Source: Vreelandella maris (GTDB taxonomy: Bacteria; Pseudomonadota; Gammaproteobacteria; Pseudomonadales; Halomonadaceae). From it: DNA of 64,000 nt. Below are positions 19,202 through 28,466 of the stretch, one piece after another; the stretch's first letter is position 1, and every line of letters begins with the position of its first letter. Location of the stretch: NCBI RefSeq assembly GCF_013371085.1, contig NZ_JABWCV010000012.1, positions 1-64,000 of the forward strand, in the 5' to 3' direction. The position numbers were made by a program, and so were the translations under genes. The notes under the pieces are model-generated. The model worked only from the letters and a program-made list of their open reading frames with translations. It made no database searches and was not told where the DNA came from.

Positions 19202-20667
19202 AACTCTTTTTCAAAGCGCTTCGCCTGTTTCTTAGAGACGCCACCCAACACCTCTATCGCGCTGCGCAGGCGAGCCCGGGTAACGTCGGAGCCAAGAATC
19301 GCCATGGCGTCCATAACCGAGGTGCTGGACGTACTGCCGGTAATCGCAATAAACACCGGTGCCAGAAACGCTTTCATTTTCAAATCAAAATGCTCGGACA
19401 GCAGCTTAACTTCGCTCAGTAGCGCCTCTTTATTCCAAGCCGAGACGCCTTCAAACCGCCAAACAAGGAACTGGAGCAATTTTACCAGCTCTTCATCCTC
19501 AAGCTTCACACTCTCAAACGACTCTTTAGTCAGTGCCGGTAAGCCCGAGAAGAAGTGCCCTGCCAACGGCATGACCTGGGAGAGCGTTTCTACCCGCGGC
19601 CGTACCTGCGGCAGAATCTGCTTAATATAGGCTTCATTGAAGGCCCACTCACGCAGCGCGCTTAACAGTGCATCATCGTCCAAGTCTTCACGAATATAGA
19701 CGCCGTTCAGCCAGGTCAGCTTCTCCAGGTCGAATACAGGGCCGCCTAACGAGACACGCTGCACATCAAATTCTGCCATCATTTCTTGCAGACTGAATTT
19801 CTCGCGCTCATCGGGCATTGACCAGCCCATCCGCCCCAAATAGTTGGTGACGGCCTGGGGTAAAAAGCCCATCCGGCGGTAATAGTTGATCGACGTTGGG
19901 TTCTTGCGCTTGGAGAGTTTGGATTTATCCGGGTTGCGCAGCAGCGGCATATGGCAAAGTTGCGGCATTTCCCAACCAAAATACTCATACAGCAACTGGT
20001 GCTTTGGTGCGGAGTTAATCCACTCCTCCCCACGCAACACATGAGTGATTGCCATTAAATGGTCGTCGACCACGTTGGCTAAATGGTAGGTAGGCATGCC
20101 ATCTGATTTGAGCAAAATTTGCGCGTCTACCTGCGCCCACTCCACCTCGATCATGCCACGCAGCATGTCCTTAACAACGCACACGCCTTCGGCGGGCACA
20201 TTCATGCGCACTACATAAGGCCAGCCCTCTTGCTCACGGCGCGCTTGCTCTTGTGCATCCAGCGCTAAATCTGCAGGTTTTAAGGCCAGCTGCAATCCTG
20301 CTGCTTTGCGTGTCTCACGCAGCTCATCCAGCTCTTCACTGGTGCGGTAGCACTTAAACGCATGACCGGCATCCAAAAGTTTTTGAGCGTGTTGGGCATA
20401 AATGTCGCCACGCTCGCTTTGCCGATAGGGGCCATAGGGGCCACCCACATCAGGGCCTTCATCCCACTCAAGACCCAGCCAGCTCAATGAATCGAGAATC
20501 ATCTGCTCTGATTCAGGCGTAGAACGCACCCGATCAGTGTCTTCAATACGAAGGATAAATTGGCCGCCATACTGACGAGCAAAACATAGATTAAAAAGCG
20601 CGATGTAAGCCGTACCAACGTGGGGGTCCCCTGTCGGAGAAGGCGCGATGCGAGTACGTACGGTCAT
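19183..20667 (-). CDS. gltX: glutamyl-tRNA synthetase
   Basis: The 494-residue class I synthetase attaches glutamate to tRNA-Glu. The HIGH-type motif is in [19 protein letters not shown], and the KMSKS-type loop is [10 protein letters not shown]. The C-terminal half is the helical anticodon-binding domain of the discriminating bacterial type. It starts with ATG at 20667. The stop lies within short tandem repeats. tRNA-Ala and tRNA-Glu follow on the same strand, an association also seen near gltX in E. coli. Confidence 0.96.
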   Translation of the reverse strand: MTVRTRIAPSPTGDPHVGTAYIALFNLCFARQYGGQFILRIEDTDRVRSTPESEQMILDSLSWLGLEWDEGPDVGGPYGPYRQSERGDIYAQHAQKLLDAGHAFKCYRTSEELDELRETRKAAGLQLALKPADLALDAQEQARREQEGWPYVVRMNVPAEGVCVVKDMLRGMIEVEWAQVDAQILLKSDGMPTYHLANVVDDHLMAITHVLRGEEWINSAPKHQLLYEYFGWEMPQLCHMPLLRNPDKSKLSKRKNPTSINYYRRMGFLPQAVTNYLGRMGWSMPDEREKFSLQEMMAEFDVQRVSLGGPVFDLEKLTWLNGVYIREDLDDDALLSALREWAFNEAYIKQILPQVRPRVETLSQVMPLAGHFFSGLPALTKESFESVKLEDEELVKLLQFLVWRFEGVSAWNKEALLSEVKLLSEHFDLKMKAFLAPVFIAITGSTSSTSVMDAMAILGSDVTRARLRSAIEVLGGVSKKQAKRFEKEFREIAS

Positions 20668-20840
20668 GAAAACGTCCTATTGGCAAAAATGCATGGCGTT
20701 ATTATACGCACCTTAGGCGCAACCAACAGCGGCACCCAGGGAACAACTAGCGCAAGAAAGCGTCAGAGAAATTAACTCAACGCTATTTGTCCACTAATGC
20801 GCGCTAAAGCACAATCGCTTAGTATGGCACCATAGCAACC

Positions 20841-20893
20841 CCTTGGACGTATACTCCAAGGTTGAGCAAGACCAATAACGAACGCATGTTCGT
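20841..20893. promoter_or_regulatory. two inverted repeats between gltX and the XRE regulator
   Basis: CCTTGGA (20841-20847) and TCCAAGG (20855-20861) form a 7-bp inverted repeat around CGTATAC. ACGAACGCATGTTCGT (20878-20893) has 6-bp arms, and its CGAAC-N4-GTTCG core is identical in form to the Gram-positive LexA box. They lie 85-137 bp upstream of an XRE regulator with a LexA-like C-terminal domain and are candidate autoregulatory operators. Nothing else stands out in 20668-20977. Confidence 0.4.
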
Positions 20894-20977
20894 AGCGCCA
20901 CTATTTATATTGAAAATGACTACTATAGTTAGTGGAAGACATTCACGAGCTTTTTAGCTCATCATCAGGAAAACGAA

Positions 20978-21502
20978 ATGGAATCGCTAGGCTCACGGAT
21001 CAAGCAACTGCGGCTTAGGGCCAAGCTCAACAAAGCTGCCCTTGCACGCAAAGTTGGCGTGTCAGATGTCACCATTTCTTATTGGGAATCTGGGGCGATC
21101 AAACAGATCGGTCACGAACGCTTAGTTGCGCTCGCTGACGCCCTCGACTGCTCCCTGGCAACACTATTGGAAGGTGATAGCGCACCCGAGCTATTAACGT
21201 TGACCCATACTGGTCCTCTCCCCTGGGAACAGGTACAGGCAACCACCATTAAAGTGCCCAGTCATTTGCCGTTGAATATCGACTGGAAAGCACCATGTGT
21301 GATGGCAACCCCTGGCCAAGGTACAGATTTTTCGCCCGTTAACGCTGGCGACTTACTGCTGCTCGGGCCTACTCATGTGTTTCATAAAGCGGGCCACTAC
21401 GTGGTGCAACGCGACGATCGTTTCGTCATTGAGCACTTCACTAAAGCACCCAGTGACACATCGATTCATGCAGTACTATTAGCCCAATGGCATCCTGCCT
21501 AA
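20978..21502 (+). CDS. XRE-family regulator with LexA/S24-like C-terminal domain
   Basis: The 174-residue protein has a Cro/CI helix-turn-helix at about residues 5-64 (SRIKQLRLRAKLNKAALARK and VSDVTISYWESG). A C-terminal beta-rich domain at about 80-170 resembles the LexA/CI peptidase fold, with SPVNAGDLLLLGPTHVF where peptidases have the S-M-x-P-x-x-x-x-G-D motif. The nucleophilic serine seems replaced (TDFSP), and the usual catalytic lysine is not evident, so self-cleavage is unlikely. Phage repressors have this layout, but no phage genes are nearby. AGGA sits 7 nt before the ATG. The gene ends 5 bp from a convergent lipoprotein gene. Confidence 0.75.
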   Translation: MESLGSRIKQLRLRAKLNKAALARKVGVSDVTISYWESGAIKQIGHERLVALADALDCSLATLLEGDSAPELLTLTHTGPLPWEQVQATTIKVPSHLPLNIDWKAPCVMATPGQGTDFSPVNAGDLLLLGPTHVFHKAGHYVVQRDDRFVIEHFTKAPSDTSIHAVLLAQWHPA

Positions 21503-21507
21503 AGCGT

Positions 21508-22104
21508 CTACCTCCCCGGACTCTCTAGCACCTCCACCTGGTCACGCGTTTGCCTTGGCTCACTCCCCACCAGGAAACGCTGTGAGTAGGTGGCCACCTG
21601 GCCCAGCCCGTGGCGGGATTGGCTGACAAGCTCTCCCGCCAGGTGCTGGCCCTCGTGGCCAATACGCGCCTGCACGGCGACTGGCTGCACGCTGCCTTCC
21701 GAGACTTCCACACGGACATCGTATCCGCCATCGGGCAGCCCACTGCCAGAGCCAAACGGGCCGGCTGCAAACTGGCCATTTTCGATTTGCGTTCTGGCCT
21801 GCCAGCGCACCCGGCTGATCTCACGCTCGACTACAATGCGTACTTGGGTGCCATCCGGTAAGTTGCTTTTGCCTTCCACCATTAAGCGCCGATCGCTACG
21901 TAAGGCGACCTGCGTCGATATCTCGACAACAAGCGGCTCTACTTCTACCTCAGCAATTTCCGACTCCGTCACCGGGGCTTCAGGGGTGCCCTCAGGTTGC
22001 GCGGAGGAAACCGTGTCCGTTGACGGCTCCTCCATGTCGCTACAGCCTGCCAATAGCGCAACTACCACTACCAAAATGCCAACATTGCCTATTACCTTGC
22101 GCAT
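21508..22104 (-). CDS. predicted lipoprotein of unknown function
   Basis: The 198-residue protein starts with a lipoprotein signal, MRKVIGNVGILVVVVALLAGCS, giving lipobox LAGC at Cys21. An acidic Ser/Thr/Pro/Glu-rich linker follows (about 22-60). The rest is a beta-rich region reminiscent of an Ig-like domain (GTQVRIVVEREISRVRWQAR and LPDGGYDVRVEVSEG). I do not recognise a named family. Aspartate follows Ser at +3, so the final membrane is not certain. It converges on the XRE gene with a 5-bp gap and no terminator between them. Confidence 0.72.
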   Translation of the reverse strand: MRKVIGNVGILVVVVALLAGCSDMEEPSTDTVSSAQPEGTPEAPVTESEIAEVEVEPLVVEISTQVALRSDRRLMVEGKSNLPDGTQVRIVVEREISRVRWQARTQIENGQFAAGPFGSGSGLPDGGYDVRVEVSEGSVQPVAVQARIGHEGQHLAGELVSQSRHGLGQVATYSQRFLVGSEPRQTRDQVEVLESPGR

Positions 22105-22250
22105 ACGAACTCCGAAACATTACTTGTCCTGCAGCTTACCACTGCATCGCCGCTACCACAGTCGAATACTCGACTTTGGCCCCGCTACACGCGCCGCTTC
22201 CGGTACAATGTGCTTATCGTGCTAACAAGACACTTCTAGGAGCAGCGGAT

Positions 22251-23057
22251 TTGGACATCATCTGGTGGTTGGCATATGTAGCGCTGGGCGGCTTTGTTGG
22301 CTTGATGGCAGGTTTATTAGGGATTGGCGGCGGTGGCATTATGGTGCCGATTTTAACGTCGCTATTTGTACTTCAAGGTGTGCCCCATGAACATCTCGCC
22401 CACTTGGCGTTAGGCACTGCCATGGCGTCTATTATCCCTGCGTCTACCGCCAGCCTGCTTTCACACCATCGGCACAAGGCGGTACGCTGGGACATCGTAC
22501 GGTTTATTACCCCCGGTATTTTAGTCGGCACGTTTTTAGCTACCTTTATCGCCGCACTGATCCCCACCCGTAGCCTAGCCATCTTTTTCGCCTGTTTTAT
22601 GGTGCTAATGTCACTCCAGATGTTGGCAAACATCAAGCCCAAACCGAACCGCGGCCTACCTAGCCCGATGGGAGTAAGCGGAGTGGGCCTGGGCATCGGT
22701 GGTATTTCAGCGCTCGTGGCGATTGGTGGCGGCTCACTAACCGTGCCCTTCCTCACCTGGTGCAACGTTAAACTCCCCCGCGCGATTGGCACCTCGGCAG
22801 CGGTTGGGCTGCCCATCGCCGTTGCCGGGGCGCTGGGTTACATCATTAATGGTTGGAGTACAGCCGGGCTGCCTAGTGCCGCGCTAGGCTATGTTTATCT
22901 TCCTGCGTTTCTACTAATGGCACCGTTCAGCATCCTCACCGCTCCGATTGGTGCCAAGCTCGCCCACAAGCTACCCGTCGCGCTACTCAAGCGCGTGTTC
23001 GCGTTTATGTTGATGGGGCTGGCGCTGCAGATGGTATATGCGGTGTTTACGGCGTGA
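22251..23057 (+). CDS. TauE/SafE-family sulfite/organic-anion exporter
   Basis: The 268-residue membrane protein has about eight hydrophobic helices. It shows the family's paired glycine motifs: GLMAGLLGIGGGGIMVPIL in the first half and GVGLGIGGISALVAIGGGSL in the second. Members export sulfite, sulfoacetate or related anions. The start is TTG at 22251, 8 nt after AGGAG; the longer frame from 22020 overlaps the divergent lipoprotein gene and has no membrane character. A hairpin terminator follows at 23122. The substrate is unknown, as no sulfur genes are adjacent. Confidence 0.82.
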   Translation: MDIIWWLAYVALGGFVGLMAGLLGIGGGGIMVPILTSLFVLQGVPHEHLAHLALGTAMASIIPASTASLLSHHRHKAVRWDIVRFITPGILVGTFLATFIAALIPTRSLAIFFACFMVLMSLQMLANIKPKPNRGLPSPMGVSGVGLGIGGISALVAIGGGSLTVPFLTWCNVKLPRAIGTSAAVGLPIAVAGALGYIINGWSTAGLPSAALGYVYLPAFLLMAPFSILTAPIGAKLAHKLPVALLKRVFAFMLMGLALQMVYAVFTA

Positions 23058-23121
23058 GGAAGAGCGGATAGCGTTAAACTCAAGCGCGCCCTTTGAGGCT
23101 GCGCGGAGTAACCTAAAAAAT

Positions 23122-23156
23122 AATGCCCTGGCCATCTTTAATGGCCGGGGCATTTT
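23122..23156 (+). terminator. terminator after the TauE/SafE gene
   Basis: AATGCCCTGGCCAT pairs with ATGGCCGGGGCATT around CTTTA, with one G-T wobble in a 14-bp stem, followed by TT. It lies 65 bp past the stop and faces the convergent 88-residue gene. Confidence 0.75.
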
Positions 23157-23200
23157 GCATCTATCGAGCGCGAACCTCTACGCTGTCTGCGATCAGCTGA

Positions 23201-23467
23201 TTACAGGCGTTGATCGAGCCACTTTTTCACGTCCAACTGCTCGCGCTTATCACTCGGCAATTCATCACGGATCATCTCTTCTCCCTTGTGAAGCGCCGTA
23301 ATGGGAGCGGAAGCGGACAGCACCGTGTTCAGCATATAAAGCACTTCATAACCCTGCTGGCGGTTAAATAGCGTGCTGTCAGGCTCACCCGTGACGCGTG
23401 AATCATCAGGTGCCGCTGCCCAATCGTAGTGATCCAGGCTCATGTTCGTTTGAGTAAAATTAGCCAT
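23201..23467 (-). CDS. hypothetical 88-residue protein
   Basis: A short, acidic soluble protein (MANFTQTNMSLDHYDWAAAP at the start) with a C-terminal charged stretch DKREQLDVKKWLDQRL. It has no signal peptide or membrane segment, and I recognise no domain. A GAGGTG element precedes the ATG by about 4 nt, and codon use is like the neighbours, so it looks like a true gene. It is monocistronic and convergent with the TauE-type exporter. No function is proposed. Confidence 0.6.
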   Translation of the reverse strand: MANFTQTNMSLDHYDWAAAPDDSRVTGEPDSTLFNRQQGYEVLYMLNTVLSASAPITALHKGEEMIRDELPSDKREQLDVKKWLDQRL

Positions 23468-23793
23468 TTAGCACCTCGTTCATCCAATGAAATCGCCCCT
23501 AAAATCTGGGGCCGTAGCCGCCTCCTTCATGGCGACACCCCCAGCGTAGCAAAGAATTTCATTTATGCTCGCCCAATCACGGCGCTGTGGCATATACCCT
23601 GCTATGTGCTGCGCGCCCTTTCTTACGTACAATGGCGCGCATACATCACACTACCTCTGAAAAAGTTCTCAAGGTGTACCAGGTTTTTAGGCATCAGCTG
23701 TTAAAACTGCTTGGTACAATTTGGTACATCAGGTGCGTGAATTACGGTTTTAAGAGGCAATGACTGCACTCAGTGCAGCAACAGTGTTACTAA
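23468..23793. other. 326-bp spacer upstream of dusA with TGGTACA repeats
   Basis: No gene is supported here. TGTACCA at 23675-23681 faces two direct copies of TTGGTACA at 23711-23718 and 23721-23728, 10 bp apart (one helical turn). CTGCACTCAGTGCAG (23764-23778) is a perfect odd-centred palindrome ending 15 bp before the dusA ATG, and could form a leader hairpin. Confidence 0.4.
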
Positions 23794-24807
23794 ATGACTA
23801 ATTTACTTAAAGAAAATAGTGCAGATCGTGGGCGGCTTTTTTCGGTCGCGCCCATGATGGATTGGACAACCCGCGATTTTAGAGCGCTAGCACGCACCTT
23901 AACCAAGCGGACGCTGCTGTATACCGAGATGGTCACGACCGGTGCGATTTTGCACGGAACGCCCCGTGAGCGCTTTTTGGGCTATAGCGAAGTAGAGCAT
24001 CCGCTTGCATTGCAGTTAGGCGGCAGCGATGCCGGTGAGCTGGCTGAGTGTGCGGCGATTGCTGAGGCGTGGGGTTATGATGAGGTGAACCTGAACGTGG
24101 GTTGCCCGAGTGACCGTGTGCAGAACAATATGATTGGCGCGTGCTTGATGGGTTACCCCGAAAAGGTGGCCGAGGCAGTGCGGGCGATGCAGGCTGTGGT
24201 GTCTATTCCGGTCACGGTGAAGTGCCGTATTGGCATTGATGACCAGGATGAGGACGCTGACCTTGAGCGGTTTATCGCTATCGTCGCTGACGCAGGCTGC
24301 GAGGTGTTTACCGTTCACGCTCGTAAGGCGTGGCTGCAAGGCTTATCGCCCAAGCAGAACCGCGATGTGCCGCCGCTTAATTACCCCCGCGTTCACCGGT
24401 TAAAGCAGAGCCGACCTGAATTGCATATCGGCATTAACGGCGGCATTAAAACGCTGGCCGAGTGCCAAGAGCAGCTTACCCATGTGGATAGCGTGATGGT
24501 GGGGCGCGAGGCGTATCAAAACCCTTGGCTGCTCGCCGGCGTCGATGAACAGCTATTTGGTGAACAAGGCCCGGCGGCGAGCCGCTTGGATGCCGCGAAC
24601 GCTTTCCGGCCTTATATTCAGCAGCGCTTGGATGAAGGCGCAAAGCTGAATCACATTACCCGTCACCTGCTGGGCTTGTTCCAGGGTTGCCCCGGCGGCA
24701 GGCGTTTTCGGCGTCATTTGTCGGAACACGCCCATAAAGAAGGCGCCGGTTTGCGCCTATTTGATGACGCGCTTAGCTTGGTGAATGAACCCGAGTGCGT
24801 GGCATAA
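23794..24807 (+). CDS. dusA: tRNA-dihydrouridine(20/20a) synthase
   Basis: The 337-residue FMN-dependent TIM-barrel enzyme reduces U20/U20a in the tRNA D-loop. It has FSVAPMMDWTTRDFR near the start, the catalytic cysteine in NLNVGCPSDRVQNNMIGACL (Cys104), VTVKCRIGIDD, VHARKAWLQGLSPKQNR and INGGIKTL. The subgroup signature GCPSDRVQ indicates DusA rather than DusB or DusC. The ATG at 23794 has no clear Shine-Dalgarno, and a palindrome lies just upstream, so initiation may be weak or regulated. A hairpin follows the stop directly. Confidence 0.93.
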   Translation: MTNLLKENSADRGRLFSVAPMMDWTTRDFRALARTLTKRTLLYTEMVTTGAILHGTPRERFLGYSEVEHPLALQLGGSDAGELAECAAIAEAWGYDEVNLNVGCPSDRVQNNMIGACLMGYPEKVAEAVRAMQAVVSIPVTVKCRIGIDDQDEDADLERFIAIVADAGCEVFTVHARKAWLQGLSPKQNRDVPPLNYPRVHRLKQSRPELHIGINGGIKTLAECQEQLTHVDSVMVGREAYQNPWLLAGVDEQLFGEQGPAASRLDAANAFRPYIQQRLDEGAKLNHITRHLLGLFQGCPGGRRFRRHLSEHAHKEGAGLRLFDDALSLVNEPECVA

Positions 24808-24835
24808 AAAACCCGCTACGCAAGCGTAGCGGGTT
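24805..24835. terminator. bidirectional terminator between dusA and catalase
   Basis: AACCCGCTACGC (24810-24821) pairs perfectly with GCGTAGCGGGTT (24824-24835). The run of A before it gives a T-tract for the minus-strand catalase gene. It also ends dusA on the plus strand. Confidence 0.85.
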
Positions 24836-24859
24836 CGTCTTCCTAGTAGCGTAGGCTTA

Positions 24860-26329
24860 TTAACCGTTTTCGCGGCGGTTCGCCATTACGCCCTGCTCGA
24901 CACGCTCACCGATCGTTTGGTCGACGTTTTTCCAGTACTCAAATACCCGTGATAGCACCGGCTCTTCAACACCATCGGAAACGTGGCCCACAATGTTGTT
25001 GACCAATCGGTCGCGGGCAGCGTCATCCATTACCTTATTGACCAAGTCATTGGCTTGGTTAAAATCGCCATCGCCTGGGCGCAACGTGTAGGCGGCACGA
25101 ACCAGTTCGCCGTCCGTCTCCCATACCGCATCTTCTGGGTACCTTTCTGGGTTGGCGTGCGCGCCCCCTTTGCTATTAGGTGCGTACACTGGGTCGGTGG
25201 AGTGGTTAATACGCATCTTGCCACCCTGGCTGTAGCTGTTCACCGGAACCTTGGGCGCGTTAACAGGGATATGTTGGTAGTTCACCCCTAAACGCGCACG
25301 GTGCGCATCAGCGTAGGAGATTACCCGCGCCAACAGCATTTTATCCGGTGAGAAACCGGTGCCCGGTACGGCATTGCTGGGCTGAAACGCTGCCTGCTCG
25401 ATTTGCGAGTGGAAATCGACGGGGTTGCGATCCAACGTCATCTTGCCTACTTCTTGCAGCGGGTAGTCGCCGTGGGGCCACACCTTGGTCAAATCGAAGG
25501 GGTTGATGTGGTAGGTCTTGGCATCTTCAAACGGCATGATCTGAACTTGCAGCGTCCAGGTGGGATAATCGCCGCGTTTGATGGCATCGAACAGGTCACG
25601 GCGATGGTAGTCGGCATCCGCACCCGCCATTTGATCGGCCTGTTCCTGGGTCATGCACTTAATGCCCTGGTCCGTCTTGAAGTGGTACTTCACCCAAAAG
25701 CGCTCGCCTTCAGCGTTCACCCACATATAGGTGTGGCTTGAATAGCCATTCATGTGGCGCCAAGTGGCGGGGATACCACGATCGCCCATTAGCCAGGTTA
25801 CCTGATGGGCAGATTGCGGAGAAAGCGTCCAGAAGTCCCACTGCATATCGTGATCACGCAAGCCGTTATCCGCTCGACGCTTTTGTGAGTGGATAAAGTG
25901 CTGGAATTTGAGCGGATCGCGAACGAAGAACACAGGGGTATTATTACCCACCATGTCGAAGTTGCCCTCTTCGGTATAAAACTTCAGCGAGAAGCCACGA
26001 GGATCACGCCAAGTGTCTGGGCTACCCGCCTCACCGGCCACTGTAGAAAAACGCGCCAGCATCTCGGTTTTCTTGCCCGGCTGGAGAAAATCCGCCTTGG
26101 TGTATTGACTAACGTCGTGAGTTACTTGGAAGTGACCAAAGGCGCCGCTCCCTTTTGCGTGGGGCTGACGATTCGGAATCATTTCCCGGTTAAAGGCAGC
26201 CATCTGCTCCATCAAGTAGTGATCATGCAGAACGATCGGCCCATCGGGGCCTACTGAAAGTGAGTGTTCATCACTGTTGACTGCTATACCCGCATCCGTT
26301 GTGGTGTGTTTTGGTTTATCGCTCGTCAT
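24860..26329 (-). CDS. monofunctional haem catalase (small-subunit type)
   Basis: The 489-residue enzyme dismutates hydrogen peroxide. The distal histidine is in [14 protein letters not shown] (His57), the distal asparagine in [16 protein letters not shown], and the family signature [13 protein letters not shown] is intact. The haem-ligating tyrosine lies in [14 protein letters not shown]. Its length fits the NADPH-binding small-subunit clade that includes KatA. It has no signal peptide. The ATG follows GGAGGAAAAGCG, a strong ribosome-binding site. No oxyR gene or obvious OxyR site is visible in the 200-bp upstream gap. Confidence 0.93.
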   Translation of the reverse strand: MTSDKPKHTTTDAGIAVNSDEHSLSVGPDGPIVLHDHYLMEQMAAFNREMIPNRQPHAKGSGAFGHFQVTHDVSQYTKADFLQPGKKTEMLARFSTVAGEAGSPDTWRDPRGFSLKFYTEEGNFDMVGNNTPVFFVRDPLKFQHFIHSQKRRADNGLRDHDMQWDFWTLSPQSAHQVTWLMGDRGIPATWRHMNGYSSHTYMWVNAEGERFWVKYHFKTDQGIKCMTQEQADQMAGADADYHRRDLFDAIKRGDYPTWTLQVQIMPFEDAKTYHINPFDLTKVWPHGDYPLQEVGKMTLDRNPVDFHSQIEQAAFQPSNAVPGTGFSPDKMLLARVISYADAHRARLGVNYQHIPVNAPKVPVNSYSQGGKMRINHSTDPVYAPNSKGGAHANPERYPEDAVWETDGELVRAAYTLRPGDGDFNQANDLVNKVMDDAARDRLVNNIVGHVSDGVEEPVLSRVFEYWKNVDQTIGERVEQGVMANRRENG

Positions 26330-26533
26330 CGCTTTTCCTCCATGTCACGGTAGACGTGGCGTATGATCGCCACTCGTTCTAGTACGATGAAAGCTTGGCT
26401 ATTTGTCTTTTGTTGTCATTTTAGTAGCCGCTAACAAAGCCCATCATAGGTATAGTCAACGAGTCGCTAACTTGCCATTCGCGAAGGCTATCGTTTGCCT
26501 ATCAGCTCAATAGCTTTTACTTATGAAAAGCCA

Positions 26534-27565
26534 TTAAAAGAATGAATCAGTGGGCGGTACTAAGCTGGAGTTAAAGCTTTCAACGGCGGTTTCAGCCTCT
26601 TCAATTTCATCAAAACGGGCAATATGAAACAGCGCTTCACCCTCGTTGGCCAATGGCAAGCGGCTCATACCAATCACGATGCCATCCGCAACAGCACGCA
26701 CTTCACCCTCGTCATTACCAAAGGGGTCAGCCACTTTGCCCAGCACTTCGCCTTTGGCAACGCGGGCACCCAGGCGCACCTTGGGACGCAAAATACCGTC
26801 GATCGGCGCACGCGCCCAGCTTGACCCATTGGCCAATTCGGCGGGTGCTGGCGTGCGACGGCGCTGCTCGCCAGTCAGCATGCCTAGGCGCCGCATTACC
26901 CGCAGTACACCGCGCACGCCGGGAGCAATCGCCCACTCGTCAAATCGCAACGCTTCGCCTGCTTCATAGGTCAATACCGGAATGCCGCGCGTCTGGGCGT
27001 AATGGCGAAGGCTGCCTTCACGCAGTTCCGCATTGAGCACCACGGGCGCTCCGAAAGCATCGGCCATACGCTCGGTTTCACTGCCTGGGCTCAATTGAGC
27101 GCGGATCTGGGGCAGGTTAGTGCGATGAATGGCGCCTGTGTGGAGATCAATAATGTGGGTGGCGTGATCGACGATTTGTTCACGGAACAGCGCGGCAATC
27201 CGCCCGCCTAACGAACCCGATTCGCTGCCTGGAAAGCAGCGATTAAGATCGCGCCGATCAGGCAGGTAGCGCGTTTGCTGTAAGAAACCAAACACATTCA
27301 CCACCGGCACAGCGATTAAAGTGCCGCGAATGCTATTGATCGCTTTTGCGCGTAATACCCGGCGAACAATTTCCACCCCGTTGATTTCATCACCGTGAAT
27401 ACCACCACACACCAGCATCACAGGGCCATCCTTACGGCCGTGAACCACTTCGACTGGAATATGCAGCGGCGTATGGGTATATAAACGCGCCACCGGCACA
27501 TCCACTTGTAAGCGTTGGCCGGGCATAATGGTATGTTCGCCCAACTTAAAAGGAGCTCGCGCCAT
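26534..27565 (-). CDS. succinylglutamate desuccinylase/aspartoacylase-family zinc deacylase
   Basis: The 343-residue protein has an M14-like zinc amidohydrolase core: the H-x-x-E zinc motif in CGGIHGDEINGVEIVRRVL and the third ligand in IIDLHTGAIHRTNLPQ. A C-terminal beta-barrel of about 80 residues (SWARAPIDGILRPKVRLGAR and VAKGEVLGKV) resembles a lipoyl-like hammerhead. The family includes AstE, aspartoacylase and the ectoine-degrading DoeB, but no doeA or ast genes are nearby, so the substrate is open. AGGA precedes the ATG by 8 nt. Confidence 0.75.
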   Translation of the reverse strand: MARAPFKLGEHTIMPGQRLQVDVPVARLYTHTPLHIPVEVVHGRKDGPVMLVCGGIHGDEINGVEIVRRVLRAKAINSIRGTLIAVPVVNVFGFLQQTRYLPDRRDLNRCFPGSESGSLGGRIAALFREQIVDHATHIIDLHTGAIHRTNLPQIRAQLSPGSETERMADAFGAPVVLNAELREGSLRHYAQTRGIPVLTYEAGEALRFDEWAIAPGVRGVLRVMRRLGMLTGEQRRRTPAPAELANGSSWARAPIDGILRPKVRLGARVAKGEVLGKVADPFGNDEGEVRAVADGIVIGMSRLPLANEGEALFHIARFDEIEEAETAVESFNSSLVPPTDSFF

Positions 27566-27702
27566 GCTTTATGTCCTGTTTTTAATCGGTTATTTTCGCG
27601 ATGTTAGTAAGGTTCAAAGCTAGTAACATTGCCTGTTTATACGCTTTCACTGGCAAAATGACGAATTTGTTAACTTACGTTATGCGTTGAGTCAATTATC
27701 CA

Positions 27703-27718
27703 TACAGTTTTGAATGTA
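27703..27718. promoter_or_regulatory. TACA-N8-TGTA candidate operator upstream of tetR-type gene
   Basis: TACAGTTTTGAATGTA is a 16-bp site with TACA and TGTA arms, 62 bp before the TetR-type start. The same arms and spacing occur upstream of the RND efflux operon at 36474. CCATACAG is also repeated at 27700 and 27748. Confidence 0.4.
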
Positions 27719-27779
27719 AATACTCACTCGCTTAGGTTAAAATATGACCATACAGAGTTGATAACGAGGTTCCGTTTCC

Positions 27780-28391
27780 ATGGCAAGAAAGACCAAAGCT
27801 GAAGCTGCTGCTACTCGCGAAGCGCTGCTTGAAGCTGCAGAAGAGGTATTTTTTGCCAAAGGCGTGGCACGCACATCGCTTGAGCAAATTGCTCGCCATG
27901 CGGGCCTCACCCGCGGTGCTGTCTATTGGCATTTCAAGAATAAAGGCGACCTGTTCATGGCATTGGTTGAACAGGTGCGCATGCCCTTCCAGTCGTTAAT
28001 GGATGAAGTCGACAAAACGGACACCGCCCTATCACCGTTAGAAGCGATACGTCTTGCCTGCCATGCGGGTTTGGTGCGCCTTGAACAACCGTCGTACCAA
28101 CGGATACTGTCGATTTTACTGCACCGCTGCGAGTTCTTCAGCGACATTAACCCGCTTGATATGCAAGAAGAGATCGGTAACGAGTGTTACCAGGAAATGC
28201 TGGCGGTATTTGTACAGGCTAAAGAGCAGCAACTACTGCGCGAAGATTTAAGCCCGGAAGTAGCAACACGGCTAATGCAATCCATGTTGGGTGGTCTTTT
28301 CCATGATTGGTTGCGTAATCCTGACGCTTTTGCAATACGTGAACGCGGCGGCGAGCTGATCGATACCTCTATTCGTATGATGCAGCGTTAA
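27780..28391 (+). CDS. TetR/AcrR-family transcriptional repressor
   Basis: The 203-residue protein has an N-terminal helix-turn-helix at about residues 10-57 (TREALLEAAEEVFFAKGVAR and ARHAGLTRGAVYWHFKNKGD), very close to AcrR, TtgR and SmeT. The C-terminal all-helical ligand domain includes the AcrR-like LHRCEFFSDINPL segment, so it is probably a drug-responsive repressor of an RND pump. The complete RND operon at 30329-36334 is the likely target: both upstream regions share TACA-N8-TGTA. It is not adjacent to the pump, which is unusual. Confidence 0.85.
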   Translation: MARKTKAEAAATREALLEAAEEVFFAKGVARTSLEQIARHAGLTRGAVYWHFKNKGDLFMALVEQVRMPFQSLMDEVDKTDTALSPLEAIRLACHAGLVRLEQPSYQRILSILLHRCEFFSDINPLDMQEEIGNECYQEMLAVFVQAKEQQLLREDLSPEVATRLMQSMLGGLFHDWLRNPDAFAIRERGGELIDTSIRMMQR

Positions 28392-28466
28392 ACACCTCAC
28401 CCATCCCTCGCTGCAATGCAGCAAATATGCTACTACTGGCGCTATGTCTAGCCGTGTGAGCATTCT

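Noticed and set aside
20841-20893. Rho-independent terminator for genes near gltX
   Set aside because: The inverted repeats have no T-tract and lie upstream of both divergent genes, so an operator is more likely.
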